DNA of 64,000 nt from Paenibacillus sp. 32O-W (GCF_007679495.1 NZ_VEGP01000017.1:1-64000); one strand, 5' to 3'; shown: positions 44,811 through 54,740, numbered from the stretch's first letter. A program made the numbers and translations. Notes: generated from the sequence alone by a model not told the origin.

Positions 44811-45233
44811 AGAAGCTGGCCGCTGTAAGTCATTCCCGTTTATTCCTCCGATTCCAGAGCATGCACCAGTCGGGGCCAATGGATTTGGAACGGCCGGTTT
44901 GATTGTAACGGAACCTAGAGACCTTAACTGCTCCAAAAAGGCCTTTCGCTACCGTTTAACGGACTCAGATGACCTTATTCCGAAGAAATACACGTGAAAT
45001 TAGTAAGATTCTATGAAATAAGCGCATTTGTTTCCGTTAATTTAAAAAAACAGCTTATTTAGACGAAATAGGGTCTCTCATGTCCGTTACATTTTCAATG
45101 ATCCTGTGCAAAACCATGGGGCCTTATCGCTAGAACAGTCACTCTATAGTTCGTCTTTTCTATCATTAATCGATAGCCAAATATATTGAGGTTATTCTAT
45201 AGATTCTATCAAATGGAGGGGACGGGAAGAAAT

Positions 45234-45587
45234 ATGGTTATTATTATAGTTCAAGTGATTCTAATCGTTATGTTCGGGATATCGGTTACGATGAAGCTGC
45301 TGCGCACACGATCCATGGTTCAGCATTGGAAGGAATATCGTTATCCCATGTGGTTCATGAATGTCGTTGCTTTGTTGGAGTTAGCCGGTGTCATTGGACT
45401 CCTGGCGGCTTTCTAGGTTCCGGTCCTCCTGAAAGCTTCCGCTGATCTCCTGATCATTCTTATGCTGGGGGCTATTCACGCTCACCTGGTCAGGGCCAAA
45501 CATAGGCCCATTATGGCATTGAATGCTTGTGCCATGCTAATATTATCTATTGTAATTATTGTACTGGAGGGTTCCGCCGGAATGTAA
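45234..45587 (+). pseudogene. DoxX-like membrane protein interrupted by an in-frame TAG
   Basis: The gene starts at an ATG after GGAGGGGACGGGAAG and reads 'VIIIVQVILIVMFGISVTMK', a DoxX_2-type first helix. After 'LLELAGVIGLLAAF' comes TAG (45414-45416). The same frame then continues 'VPVLLKASADLLIILMLGAI' and 'HLVRAK' to a normal stop at 45587. A TGG to TAG change would explain this, since Trp is plausible at that position in the helix. The full product would be about 117 residues with four helices. Either the gene is inactive, the stop is read through, or the base is an error. Confidence 0.75.
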
Positions 45588-45647
45588 AATAATGGAACAA
45601 CACCGTTCGGCAAACAAATTCGTAACTACAGAAAAGAGGGCTGTTTT

Positions 45648-47057
45648 TTGTCCAAATTTGAGCAATTGGGAATAGGCGCCGAATGGTGCGCAATATTACG
45701 GGCTAATGGAATCGGTCAGCCGACCCCGATTCAGGAGCGGGCCATCCCCGTCCTGCTGTCCGGGAGAGATGTGATCGCAAGGGCCCAGACGGGTACGGGC
45801 AAAACGCTTGCCTTCCTGCTCCCCATTCTTCAGCGGTTAAATCCGGAAGCGGAAGGCGTTCAAGCGTTAATCATGACACCGACACGGGAGCTGGCTCTGC
45901 AGATAACGAGCGAGGTCAACAAGCTGCTGGTCCATCAGGATCGTTCATCCGTCCTCTGCGTATACGGCGGGCAGGATGTGGAGCGCCAGCTTAGGAAGCT
46001 GCAGGGTAATATTTCGATCATCGTTGCCACTCCGGGCAGACTTCTCGATCATCTGCGGAGAGGAACCGTTCAGTTGTCCTCTGTGTCCATGTTCGTTCTG
46101 GACGAAGCGGACCAGATGCTGCATATCGGGTTTCTGAACGAGGTGGAGGATATTATCCGGCAGCTTCCCGCCCACCGGCAGACGATGCTCTTCTCCGCGA
46201 CGATGCCGGAATCCGTACGGAGGCTGGCCAGCCGCTATATGCGCGAGCCTGTATCGGTGCAGGTAGAGGATCGGCAGATTACGGTGAAAGAAATTCGGCA
46301 GTCCGTGGTCGAAACGACGGATCGGGGCAAGCTGGCTGCGCTTCGTCAGCTGATCGATCAATACCGGCCTTACCTGGCCATCGTATTCTGCCGGACCAAG
46401 CGAAGGGTCAGCAAGCTGAATGCGGAGCTGCAGCAATACGGGTATGCGACGGACGAGCTTCACGGGGATCTGTCCCAGGCCAAACGGGAGCAAGTCATGG
46501 AACGGTTCCGCGAGGCCAAGCTCCAACTGTTAATCGCTACGGATGTCGCTGCAAGGGGACTCGATGTTGAAGGAGTCACACACGTATTCAACTATGACAT
46601 ACCTCCCGATACGGAAAGCTACATTCACCGGATAGGACGGACCGGCAGGGCCGGCGGGCAGGGAGTGGCCGTAACGCTGGTGACTCCCAAGGATCGGGCG
46701 GCTTTGTTGGCTATAGAACGGGGAGTACGGATGCCGATCCGCAGGACATCACTGGACGCTGCGGAAAGGCAGGAGGGTCGGAATGCTGGCCGGAGCGATA
46801 GGAAACCGCAGGCCGGTGGCCAAGAGGACCGGGCGCGGCCGGTAAGCAAGGGACGCTTGCGAAGCGGGCGTCAACGAACGGAGGCTAACCCGGGCGCGGG
46901 CGGAGCGAAAGCAGCCCGGTCTGACGGGCATCCCGGGAAGCGGGCCAAGGCCGATACCGGCTTAAGCCGCAGCCGGAAGCCGGGCTCTTCACGCACCGAG
47001 GCAAGGGGCGGCGCAGGTGGCCGTCCGCGTACCGCAGGCAAGAGGGGACGCCGCTAG
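45648..47057 (+). CDS. DEAD-box RNA helicase
   Basis: A 469-residue ATP-dependent RNA helicase. Motifs in order are Q-motif '[15 protein letters not shown]', motif I 'AQTGTGKT', Ia 'PTREL', II 'DEAD', III 'SAT', and in the second domain 'TDVAARGLD' and 'HRIGRTGR'. A basic, Gly/Arg/Ser-rich tail of about 95 residues follows and probably binds RNA non-specifically. It is of the CshA/CshB/DbpA kind, but it lacks a recognisable DbpA RNA-binding domain. The start is a TTG after AAAAGAGGG. It probably acts in ribosome assembly, mRNA decay or cold adaptation. Confidence 0.93.
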   Translation: MSKFEQLGIGAEWCAILRANGIGQPTPIQERAIPVLLSGRDVIARAQTGTGKTLAFLLPILQRLNPEAEGVQALIMTPTRELALQITSEVNKLLVHQDRSSVLCVYGGQDVERQLRKLQGNISIIVATPGRLLDHLRRGTVQLSSVSMFVLDEADQMLHIGFLNEVEDIIRQLPAHRQTMLFSATMPESVRRLASRYMREPVSVQVEDRQITVKEIRQSVVETTDRGKLAALRQLIDQYRPYLAIVFCRTKRRVSKLNAELQQYGYATDELHGDLSQAKREQVMERFREAKLQLLIATDVAARGLDVEGVTHVFNYDIPPDTESYIHRIGRTGRAGGQGVAVTLVTPKDRAALLAIERGVRMPIRRTSLDAAERQEGRNAGRSDRKPQAGGQEDRARPVSKGRLRSGRQRTEANPGAGGAKAARSDGHPGKRAKADTGLSRSRKPGSSRTEARGGAGGRPRTAGKRGRR

Positions 47058-47224
47058 AGCTTCAGGCGGCGCCCTCTGACAGGAGCGGTCCATCCACGGC
47101 CCGTTCCACATCGCTGGCTAGTGGGACAACTCCAGGAGCGGCCCGCCGCATTCCGCTCCCGTAGCAGTGAGCCGCCTGACGATGACGGGCTCCAGAAGCT
47201 TCGGCAGCAGAGAGGCGGCCGTTA

Positions 47225-49543
47225 TTACCCTTTGGCCGCCTGTCCATACTGGCTCCGGTACTGTCCGGGAGTCATGCCCGTCTGCTTGCGGAAGAACCGG
47301 ATAAAATTTTGCGGATTGTTATATCTGAGCTTCTGGGCGATGTCTTTAATCGGCATGTCGGTTCCGGTCAACCATTCCTTGGCCATATGGAACCGGTGCA
47401 TCGATAAATAATCGCTGAAGGACATGTTCGTTTCCTTCTTGAACACGCTGCTTAAATAGAAGGCGTTATAGTGCAGGCGGGACGCGCATTCCTCCAGGGT
47501 GAGATCCTTGTCATAATCCTTATGAATCATATCGATAATCTGCTCGGACAGATTGTGATATTGAGAATCCCTGCGGTCCCCGAACACCTGGATCAGGGGG
47601 CGAATGACGCTCGACAGAAACCAGGCCTCAATTTCCGCGCTGACATAGAGCTGGAGCAGCTCATGGTGCAAAGATCGGCCCTCGGGAACGAATTGCGGCA
47701 GCCGGATTCCAGCCTCCTGCACGACGATCAGCAGATCGTTCAACAACCGGAGCAGCGAAATCTGGTATTCATGCGGCGAACGGTCCCGATGGAACACCTC
47801 GTTCAACCATTCCCTCAACAGCTCCGAGGCTTTCTCCTCATCCGCCAGTTTAATCGAATCGATCAGCTCGTTCTCAATCTGCCGGGGATACGAGTAGATC
47901 AGCGTATGTTTCCCCTGGTTAATGTTGGAATACGGGATAATGACCCCTTTGCCCAGCTTCATTCGATGCTTCAGAGCTTCCAAGCCTTCTCTATATGCCC
48001 TGGGCGCCTTGGACAGCAGCTTGAACGGAAGGCTCGTTCCAATGCTTACCTCCAGATCCAGGAAAGTATTGATTTTCTGCTGAATCGATTCCGTCATATC
48101 GTAAATATAGTTGTTAAACAGATCCAGATCGTTTATCTCGCTGCCAATGAGTGTTACTTGCGTCTGATCTACGATAACCGGCGCCAGTCTGTTCTCGGGC
48201 GGAACGATTTCCTCCACTATGTTATTGGCTGCGAACAACAGCAGATCCAGATCCTTCGCTTCATAACGGGTCTGCTCCCACAGATCGATCTGCAGAGTGA
48301 GAACGATCATATAATCCCATTCCTTGGCGCAGGCGGAGTAGCCGTACAGGTTCATTTTATCCTCCAGCTCCGCCCGGCTCAGATGCCCTTGATATAATTT
48401 ATTGAGGAAAAGGGAGCGCATCTGCAGCAAGCTTTGCGACAGCTCATGCTTCAAATTGGAATTGGACTGAAATAAATCCTCGATATGATCATTGATCATT
48501 TGCAGCTCGTCCTTCTTCTTGACGGCCATTTCAGGCAGCCGTTCCGATATCGCTTTTATGATACCGCGAATCGGTGTATACATTTTGCGGCTGCCGAGCC
48601 AGACGAAGCAGACGGATGCAGCGATAATAGCCAGACAGACGTAGAACGTAAACCAGCCGATCGCCTTGGCCTCCTTCGTAATCTGCTGGATTTCGGTGAA
48701 AGAAACATAGATCCAGCCGTTGAAATCCGACTGTACGTAGGTTACCGTAAATTCTCCGCTGCCTGCAGCGGTCTTGAATTGCCCCACCTTGTTATCAAAA
48801 AAGTCCAGATCCTCGGGCTCAATCTGTTGGGTGGCGAGAACCGATTGCCCGATCATGGAATGATCCGGATGGATCAGAATGCGGTAGTCACTGTCCAGGA
48901 TCATCATTTCCCGGGAACCGGAATTGTCTGATAGAATAGGGGACAAGCTGCAGCTCGGAATGTTGGCTATAGCCAGTCCCCGCTTATCCGAACTGAGATT
49001 GGGCAGCTTCTTAATAAGTGTAATAATTTGCCGGCAGTTATAGGATTCGGTGTCGGAAGACCCCAGTCCCTTGTTATCGAGCAGGACCCAATTCGAATTA
49101 TATGGCAGGGACATGAAGTCAAGCAGCGTCTTCTGTTCCGGATACTCCTGCAGCTTGTACAGTCCCTGGTTGTTAATCACCCACTGATCGGCTGTGTTAA
49201 CCAGAAGGATATCGGTGACCTTCGTATCGAAGGACTGCAGATGGCTGAGCTCCTTCCTCAGGCTATTGTATAGTTGAAAGTCGTAGAACGTAATAGGGCG
49301 GTAAAGCGCCTCCTGAACTAGAGTCGAGTTGATGACGTGATTCAGCGATTGATCCAATGTTTTAAGAATTTGCTCCATATTGCCGTTCATTTGCTTCATA
49401 AGCTGAATGTTGCTCTCGTTAACCTGCTGTTGAATGGAGTCGGCAGATTTGATGTATGAGAAGAAGCCGAGGAACAGAACGGGAATAATACATAACGCGC
49501 AGCCGAAAATAACCATTTTTGTATATAAGCTGTATTTGCTCAA
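47225..49543 (-). CDS. Membrane-bound AraC-type regulator with extracellular sensor
   Basis: A one-component regulator of about 772 residues. A first membrane helix ('MVIFGCALCIIPVLFLGFF') and a second near 'WFTFYVCLAIIAASVCFVWL' bracket an extracellular Cache-like domain of about 250 residues. A long cytoplasmic region leads to a C-terminal AraC domain with two helix-turn-helix motifs ('LTLEECASRLHYNAFYLSSV' and 'IKDIAQKLRYNNPQNFIRFF'). I prefer a TTG start preceded by AGGAGAAG; ATG codons 12-19 codons upstream lack ribosome sites. It is divergent from the pectin-type importer operon, which it probably activates on sensing an external oligosaccharide, a common layout in Paenibacillus. Confidence 0.9.
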   Translation of the reverse strand: MSKYSLYTKMVIFGCALCIIPVLFLGFFSYIKSADSIQQQVNESNIQLMKQMNGNMEQILKTLDQSLNHVINSTLVQEALYRPITFYDFQLYNSLRKELSHLQSFDTKVTDILLVNTADQWVINNQGLYKLQEYPEQKTLLDFMSLPYNSNWVLLDNKGLGSSDTESYNCRQIITLIKKLPNLSSDKRGLAIANIPSCSLSPILSDNSGSREMMILDSDYRILIHPDHSMIGQSVLATQQIEPEDLDFFDNKVGQFKTAAGSGEFTVTYVQSDFNGWIYVSFTEIQQITKEAKAIGWFTFYVCLAIIAASVCFVWLGSRKMYTPIRGIIKAISERLPEMAVKKKDELQMINDHIEDLFQSNSNLKHELSQSLLQMRSLFLNKLYQGHLSRAELEDKMNLYGYSACAKEWDYMIVLTLQIDLWEQTRYEAKDLDLLLFAANNIVEEIVPPENRLAPVIVDQTQVTLIGSEINDLDLFNNYIYDMTESIQQKINTFLDLEVSIGTSLPFKLLSKAPRAYREGLEALKHRMKLGKGVIIPYSNINQGKHTLIYSYPRQIENELIDSIKLADEEKASELLREWLNEVFHRDRSPHEYQISLLRLLNDLLIVVQEAGIRLPQFVPEGRSLHHELLQLYVSAEIEAWFLSSVIRPLIQVFGDRRDSQYHNLSEQIIDMIHKDYDKDLTLEECASRLHYNAFYLSSVFKKETNMSFSDYLSMHRFHMAKEWLTGTDMPIKDIAQKLRYNNPQNFIRFFRKQTGMTPGQYRSQYGQAAKG

Positions 49544-49913
49544 TGAAATCTTCTCCTGCCGTTCAAGTAGTATCCTCATTCTAGGTGAAAACGCAAACAT
49601 TGGGCAATAATCATTTTTGAGAAAATAATCATTGGATTAGATTTCGATAATCCGGACTCGGTTCCTGAATAATCAGCAGATCATTTCCCCGGAACCTGTC
49701 CATTCGCTCCGGTGTAAAAGCCAATCTTATCGTATGAAGCCCCGATTGCCCCTTCTATCCGGCCTCTTCCCATACTCCCCCTTATGGCCCCTCCACTCAA
49801 CGATTAACAGATAGGATCTTATTCGGGGATTATGTACGTAATTGCCGGTTTTCGTTATGGTTAGGAAAGCAAGGCTCCATCGTAAAAATTTATGTACAAG
49901 GAGGTCACATGAA
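49544..49913. other. Divergent control region of AraC regulator and importer
   Basis: This should hold promoters for both directions. Direct repeats AATAATCATT at 49606 and 49624, exactly 18 bases apart, are candidate sites for an AraC-type protein. I could not place -35/-10 boxes with confidence. Confidence 0.5.
49606..49633. promoter_or_regulatory. Direct repeats, candidate AraC-regulator sites
   Basis: AATAATCATT occurs twice with an 18-base offset. Direct repeats of this spacing (about two helical turns) suit binding by AraC-family domains. They lie upstream of the regulator's own start and about 280 bases before the importer gene. Confidence 0.4.
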
Positions 49914-51467
49914 TTGGGAAAGAAAGCAGCAGTCTGGAAATATGGAAACGGTTTAATCGCTGCGGCTGCAGCCGTATCTTTGTTGGCGGGCTGCGGTGCC
50001 GGAGGAGGGCAGCAAGCGGGGGATAAGGAACCTGCGCAGCAGCAGGGTAGTGCCCCGAAAGGCCCCGTTAAGATCAGTATGATGGCGAATCTGCATACCC
50101 CTGAGGTCCCGTCCGACCTGATTGAAAAAATGGTAGAAGAGAAGACCAATACAGAACTGGACATTCAGTGGGTGCCGGACGGCAGCTATGAAGAGAAGCT
50201 GAACGCTTCCTTCGCCACCGGTACGCTGCCCCAAGCCGTATATATGAAGAATCAGAGCACTTTGATTCTGTTCAAGGACGCGATTCGGGACGGACAATTC
50301 TGGGAGATCGGTCCGCTGCTCAAGGATTATCCGAATCTGAGCAAATTGAATCCGGCCGTCCTGCACAATACTTCGGTAGATGGCAAAATCTATGCGCTCT
50401 ACCAGGAGAGGCCTCTATCGCGGCAAGGGATCATCTATCGGAAGGATTGGGCGGATAAGCTGGGTCTGAGCGAGCCTAAGAACACCGACGAGCTGTACCA
50501 AATGCTGAAGAGCTTCACCGAAGGCGATCCTAACGGAAGCGGGAAGAAGGATACGATCGGACTGACAGACCGCAGTGATTTGATCTACGGTGCCTTCAAG
50601 ACGGTCAGCTCTTACTTCGGAACGCCGAATAACTGGGGCGAAGAGGACGGGAAGCTCATTCCGGAGTTTATGCATCCCGGGTATATGGAGACGATGAAAT
50701 TTTTCAAGAAGCTTCATCAGGAAGGGCTGATTAATCAGGATTTCCCTGTTACGAGCAAGACGGATCAGCAGAATCTGTTTATTACCGGTGTGGCCGGAAT
50801 GTACATCGGAGCTATGGGAGATGTCGTCAGTCTGCATCAGAAAATGGTAGACATCAATCCCGACATTGAGCTGGAGGTGCATAACCGGGTGGAAGGACCG
50901 GACGGGAAGTTAGGCGTCTGGGCCATCCCCGGCTACGGATCGGCTGTCCTGTTCCCGAAATCTTCCGTGAAGACAGAGGAGGATTTAAGGAATATCCTGG
51001 ACTTTTATGACAAGCTGATGGCCCCGGAGCTGACCAACCTGATTTATTACGGGGTGGAGGGCACGCACTATAACGTAGTGGAAGGGAAGGCGTCCGTCGT
51101 GGACGACACCAAGCTGACCGACCGCGAAGTGAAGCCGTATCAGGCAATCATGATCGGCGGCCCGAGCACGATTGACATGCTGGAGGGCTACTTCAAGCTG
51201 CCGGTCAAGGCGAAAGCGGAAGAGCTGACCGTCGATAACGAAAACTTCCTGATTCACGATCCGGCCGCTCCTCTCGATTCACCGACCTATACCGAGAGGG
51301 GGGTCCGTCTGCAGGAAATCATCAAGGATGCCACTTATAACTTCATCCTGGGCAAATTGGATGAGGCCGGTTTCCAGGGCGAGGTGGACCGATGGCTCAA
51401 GGAAGGCGGCAATCAGATTATAGAAGAGTTTAATGCATCTTATCAGATGGCCAAAAGCAACGGGTGA
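49914..51467 (+). CDS. Oligosaccharide ABC importer substrate-binding lipoprotein (YtcQ-like)
   Basis: A 517-residue family-1 solute-binding lipoprotein with lipobox 'LLAGC' (Cys27). Features include 'EEKTNTELDIQWVPDGSYEE', 'YRKDWADKLGLSEPKNTDEL' and 'EGDPNGSGKKDTIGLTDR', as in YtcQ/LplA-type proteins. The TTG start follows AGGAGG at 9 bases; a nearby ATG in another frame soon meets a stop. It is first in an operon with two permeases and a GH105 hydrolase, so the likely ligand is an unsaturated rhamnogalacturonan or other pectin oligosaccharide. Confidence 0.92.
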   Translation: MGKKAAVWKYGNGLIAAAAAVSLLAGCGAGGGQQAGDKEPAQQQGSAPKGPVKISMMANLHTPEVPSDLIEKMVEEKTNTELDIQWVPDGSYEEKLNASFATGTLPQAVYMKNQSTLILFKDAIRDGQFWEIGPLLKDYPNLSKLNPAVLHNTSVDGKIYALYQERPLSRQGIIYRKDWADKLGLSEPKNTDELYQMLKSFTEGDPNGSGKKDTIGLTDRSDLIYGAFKTVSSYFGTPNNWGEEDGKLIPEFMHPGYMETMKFFKKLHQEGLINQDFPVTSKTDQQNLFITGVAGMYIGAMGDVVSLHQKMVDINPDIELEVHNRVEGPDGKLGVWAIPGYGSAVLFPKSSVKTEEDLRNILDFYDKLMAPELTNLIYYGVEGTHYNVVEGKASVVDDTKLTDREVKPYQAIMIGGPSTIDMLEGYFKLPVKAKAEELTVDNENFLIHDPAAPLDSPTYTERGVRLQEIIKDATYNFILGKLDEAGFQGEVDRWLKEGGNQIIEEFNASYQMAKSNG

Positions 51468-51544
51468 TTTCTCCAAGAGGGGAGGATCGGCCCGATAGGC
51501 CAAAAACAAACATATGAATGGAATTTTAATTGAATGAGTTCTAA

Positions 51545-51573
51545 ACAGGCTGTTGGAGAATTCGACAGCCTGT
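51545..51573 (+). terminator. Intra-operon hairpin after binding-protein gene
   Basis: ACAGGCTGT and ACAGCCTGT form a 9-bp stem around 11 bases, with little T run. It probably stabilises or partly attenuates the message between the abundant binding protein and the permeases. Confidence 0.6.
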
Positions 51574-51607
51574 CCATCTTCTGGTTACGGGAAAGGAAGA
51601 ATCGGTC

Positions 51608-52561
51608 ATGAGCGAAGCAGCGGTGCAGAACGTCAAGACATCGAAGCCGGCGGCCAAGTCGGGCCTCATGAGGAGAATAGTCAAAAACCGTGCGATCTAC
51701 CTGATGATTTTGCCGGGTTTAATCTATTTCGTTATTTTTAAATATATTCCCATGGGCGGATTGGTCATTGCTTTCCAGGACTACAAGCCCTACCTTGGGA
51801 TGACCGGCAGTCCGTGGGTCGGTTTCAAGCATTTTGAACGGCTGTTTGCCGAGCCGATGTTTTTTACCATTTTGAAAAATACGCTGGTCTTGTTTTTATT
51901 GAACCTGCTGATTTATTTTCCGGTACCGATTCTGCTGGCACTGATGCTCAATGAAGTCCGGCTCAATGCCTATAAGCGGTTCGTCCAGACATTGATTTAT
52001 ATTCCCCATTTCATGTCGTGGGTCATCATTGTAGCTATTACCTTCGTTATGCTGTCGGTGGACCGGGGAATTATTAACGAAATCTTCGCCATGCTCGGCT
52101 ATGAGAAAATCAATTTTCTTATGAGCAGCGGCTGGTTCAGGCCTCTTTATATTTTGCAGGTCATATGGCGTGAGGCCGGCTGGGGGACCATCATCTATTT
52201 GGCAGCCATGGCTGCTATCGATCCCCAATTATATGAGGCGGCCCGAATGGACGGAGCCAACCGTTTTCGGCAAATTTGGCATATTACCCTGCCTTCGATC
52301 CGCAGCGTCATCGTCGTCCTGCTGATTCTCAAGATCGGGGATGTGCTGGAGCTCGGATTCGAGCATGTCTATCTGCTCCTGAATTCGATGAACCGGGAGG
52401 TTGCGGAAATTTTCGATACGTTCGTATATACGGCCGGTTTAAAGCAGGGGCAGTACAGCTTCAGCACGGCGGTAGGCTTCTTCAAATCGTTCGTCGGATT
52501 GATCTTGGTCGTCCTGGCGAATTGGCTGGCCAAAAAAGTAGGTGAGGAAGGAATTTTCTGA
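51608..52561 (+). CDS. Oligosaccharide ABC importer permease (YteP/LplB-like)
   Basis: A 317-residue permease. After a polar N-terminal tail come 'YLMILPGLIYFVIFKYIPMG' and 'AFQDYKPYLGMTGSPWVGFK', the hallmark of LplB/YteP proteins. The EAA loop is 'YEAARMDGANRFRQIWHITL'. Six membrane helices are expected. A GGAAAGGAAG ribosome site precedes the ATG. It pairs with the next permease. Confidence 0.92.
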   Translation: MSEAAVQNVKTSKPAAKSGLMRRIVKNRAIYLMILPGLIYFVIFKYIPMGGLVIAFQDYKPYLGMTGSPWVGFKHFERLFAEPMFFTILKNTLVLFLLNLLIYFPVPILLALMLNEVRLNAYKRFVQTLIYIPHFMSWVIIVAITFVMLSVDRGIINEIFAMLGYEKINFLMSSGWFRPLYILQVIWREAGWGTIIYLAAMAAIDPQLYEAARMDGANRFRQIWHITLPSIRSVIVVLLILKIGDVLELGFEHVYLLLNSMNREVAEIFDTFVYTAGLKQGQYSFSTAVGFFKSFVGLILVVLANWLAKKVGEEGIF

Positions 52562-52644
52562 AGATTCGAAAGGATGGGGCTGTCGTTTAAGTCGAGACGA
52601 AGCCGCATTTCCTTGATTCTAAAGCATATGGAGGATTGGACATC

Positions 52645-53526
52645 ATGCTTCAAGACAAATCGTGGGCCAGCCGGCTGTTCGATGCCGTCAACTACACGCT
52701 TCTGTTTATCATTGCGATGATTACGGTCATCCCTTTCTTGCATGTCATCGCCGGTTCATTCACTACGGTGCAGGAGCTGGCGCAGAAACGCTTCGTGCTG
52801 TTTCCGACCGTATTCTCGCTTGATGCTTACCGCTACATCTTCTCGACGAACGTGCTAGTCAAGGCTTTGGGAGTATCTGTCGGCGTCACCTTGTTCGGGA
52901 CGCTGTTCAGCATGTTCCTGACATCCCTGATGGCCTACGGACTGGCCAGACGGAATCTGGACGGGCGCAATCTGATCATGTTCCTGGTCGTCTTCACGAT
53001 GCTGTTTAACGGCGGGATGATTCCCACTTTCCTGATTGTCAAAGGAATGGGGCTGATCGATTCCTATTTGGCCCTGATCATACCGAGTGCCATCAACGCG
53101 TTTAACCTGATCATCATGCGGAATTTCTTCCAGAACCTGCCGGATGGTCTGGAGGAATCCGCGAGGATAGACGGCTGCAGCGACTGGGGGATTCTGTTCC
53201 GCATCGTGATTCCCTTGTCCATGCCGGCTATCGCGACCATTTCGCTGTTCTACGCGGTCACTTATTGGAACACCTACATGACGGCGATTCTCTACCTGAA
53301 TGATGCCGCGAAATGGCCTGTACAAATCATTCTGCGGCAAATCGTCATTCTCGCCAGCGGAATATCCGCGGATACATCCGGCTTCGATGACGGCTTCATC
53401 GCCCCTCCGGAGCAAACGGTCAAGATGGCCGTAATCGTCGTCGCCACCCTGCCGGTGCTTCTCGTTTATCCGTTTCTGCAGAAGCATTTTGCCAAGGGGG
53501 CGCTGTTGGGATCGATTAAAGGCTAG
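52645..53526 (+). CDS. Oligosaccharide ABC importer permease (YtcP-like)
   Basis: A 293-residue MalG-type permease with EAA loop 'LEESARIDGCSDWGILFRIV' and the family ending 'LLVYPFLQKHFAKGALLGSI'. I chose the ATG preceded by GGAGG at 10 bases over a TTG three codons earlier. It resembles the second permease of the 26.6-kb system but belongs to a separate operon. The driving ATPase is not encoded here and is probably a shared MsmX-like protein. Confidence 0.92.
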   Translation: MLQDKSWASRLFDAVNYTLLFIIAMITVIPFLHVIAGSFTTVQELAQKRFVLFPTVFSLDAYRYIFSTNVLVKALGVSVGVTLFGTLFSMFLTSLMAYGLARRNLDGRNLIMFLVVFTMLFNGGMIPTFLIVKGMGLIDSYLALIIPSAINAFNLIIMRNFFQNLPDGLEESARIDGCSDWGILFRIVIPLSMPAIATISLFYAVTYWNTYMTAILYLNDAAKWPVQIILRQIVILASGISADTSGFDDGFIAPPEQTVKMAVIVVATLPVLLVYPFLQKHFAKGALLGSIKG

Positions 53527-53567
53527 AACGTGCATCTAAGCAGACAATAGAGGAGTGTAGTTTTACT

Positions 53568-54683
53568 ATGAACAAGCTTGATCCAAACGTAACGCGTACG
53601 GATTATTCTCCCATTCAGTGGGCCGGGGCGGCCTGTGACGCCTTGATGGCGGCTTATCGCCCGGAACGGCTTCCTCCGGAGAATCGCTGGCATTACCACC
53701 AGGGTGTGTTCCTGTACGGAATGCTCCAGGTGTGGCGGCAAACCGGAGAGGAAATCTATTTGACCTATCCTAAGGAATATGTGGATCGACTGATCGATGA
53801 GGAAGGCAATTTCTACTTCGCGAGAGATGAATTGGACGCCATCATGCCGGGCTTGCTGCTCTTCACGCTGGATGAGCGGTACGGCGAAGCCAGATACCGG
53901 ATAGCCGCCGACAAGCTCAGGCAATTGTTCACGACGCTCAACCGGACCTCCGAAGGAGGGATCTGGCACAAGGATAAGTATCCTTACCAGATGTGGCTGG
54001 ACGGGCTCTATATGGGCGGCGTGTTTGCGTTAAAATATGCCGCGCAATACGGGGATGATACGCTAATCGATTTGACGCTTCATCAGGAGAAGCTGATGCG
54101 TAAGTATATGAAAGATGAAAGGAGCGGGCTGCTGTACCATGCCTGGGACGAGAAGAGAAGCTTTCCCTGGGCCGACCCCGTAACCGGATGTTCTCCGGAG
54201 TTCTGGAGCCGGTCTCTGGGCTGGTACGGGATGGCGCTGGCCGACTTCCTGGATCTCGTTCCCGCGTCCCATCCGGGGCGTGCAGAGCTTGAAGCGGCTT
54301 TAAGCTCCTTCGTAAGCGCCATAACCCGATATCAGGACCGGGAAAGCGGGCTCTGGTTCCAGGTGGTGGACAAAGGGCAGCTTCCCGATAATTGGCTGGA
54401 GACGTCAGGCACCAGTCTGTTCGTCTACACGATCGCCAAAGCGATCAAGCACGGCTGCGCAGGCAGAGAGCAGCTGCAGTCGGCATGGGCCGGCTACGAA
54501 GGGCTGCTGAGCAGGCTGCGGTTTAATGATCAGGGTCATGTGATCATTCCCGATATTTGCATAGGAACCTCCGCAGGCGACTATGCCAACTATGTGACCC
54601 GTCCGGTACAGGACAATGACCTGCACGGGGTCGGCGCGTTTATTCTGGCTTGTACGGAGATGGAGAGTCTGGATAGGCCTTGA
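53568..54683 (+). CDS. GH105 unsaturated rhamnogalacturonyl hydrolase (YteR/YesR-like)
   Basis: A 371-residue cytoplasmic glycoside hydrolase of family GH105, which removes the unsaturated galacturonic acid left at the end of pectin fragments by lyases. The catalytic aspartate lies in 'QMWLDGLYMGGVF' (Asp145, equivalent to Asp143 of YteR). Other family features are 'WHYHQGVFLYGM', 'LLYHAWDE' and 'FWSRSLGWYGMALADFLD'. There is no signal peptide, so it acts on imported oligosaccharides, which suits its place at the end of the importer operon. Its TGA stop is also the first base triplet of a 10-bp tandem repeat. Confidence 0.93.
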   Translation: MNKLDPNVTRTDYSPIQWAGAACDALMAAYRPERLPPENRWHYHQGVFLYGMLQVWRQTGEEIYLTYPKEYVDRLIDEEGNFYFARDELDAIMPGLLLFTLDERYGEARYRIAADKLRQLFTTLNRTSEGGIWHKDKYPYQMWLDGLYMGGVFALKYAAQYGDDTLIDLTLHQEKLMRKYMKDERSGLLYHAWDEKRSFPWADPVTGCSPEFWSRSLGWYGMALADFLDLVPASHPGRAELEAALSSFVSAITRYQDRESGLWFQVVDKGQLPDNWLETSGTSLFVYTIAKAIKHGCAGREQLQSAWAGYEGLLSRLRFNDQGHVIIPDICIGTSAGDYANYVTRPVQDNDLHGVGAFILACTEMESLDRP

Positions 54684-54740
54684 AAAGCCCTGAAAAGCCT
54701 TGAAAAGCCTTGAAAAGCCTTGAAAAGCCTTGAAAAGCCC
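54681..54740 (+). repeat. 10-bp tandem repeat (TGAAAAGCCY) x6 at gene end
   Basis: Six head-to-tail units of TGAAAAGCCT or TGAAAAGCCC begin exactly at the stop codon of the GH105 gene. Every unit starts with TGA. Confidence 0.95.

Larger units (their letters stand above)
44667..45233. other. Intergenic region with two dispersed repeats
   Basis: There is no gene. A possible terminator for the HlyIII gene lies just after its stop (AAGGCGCTAACCGG ... GGCAGCGCCTTATTTT). At 44730-44810 lies copy 2 of the repeat also found at 35.6 kb. At about 44905-45100 lies a copy of the family marked by GAATAAGG-like and CCGTTA-like blocks. Confidence 0.55.
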
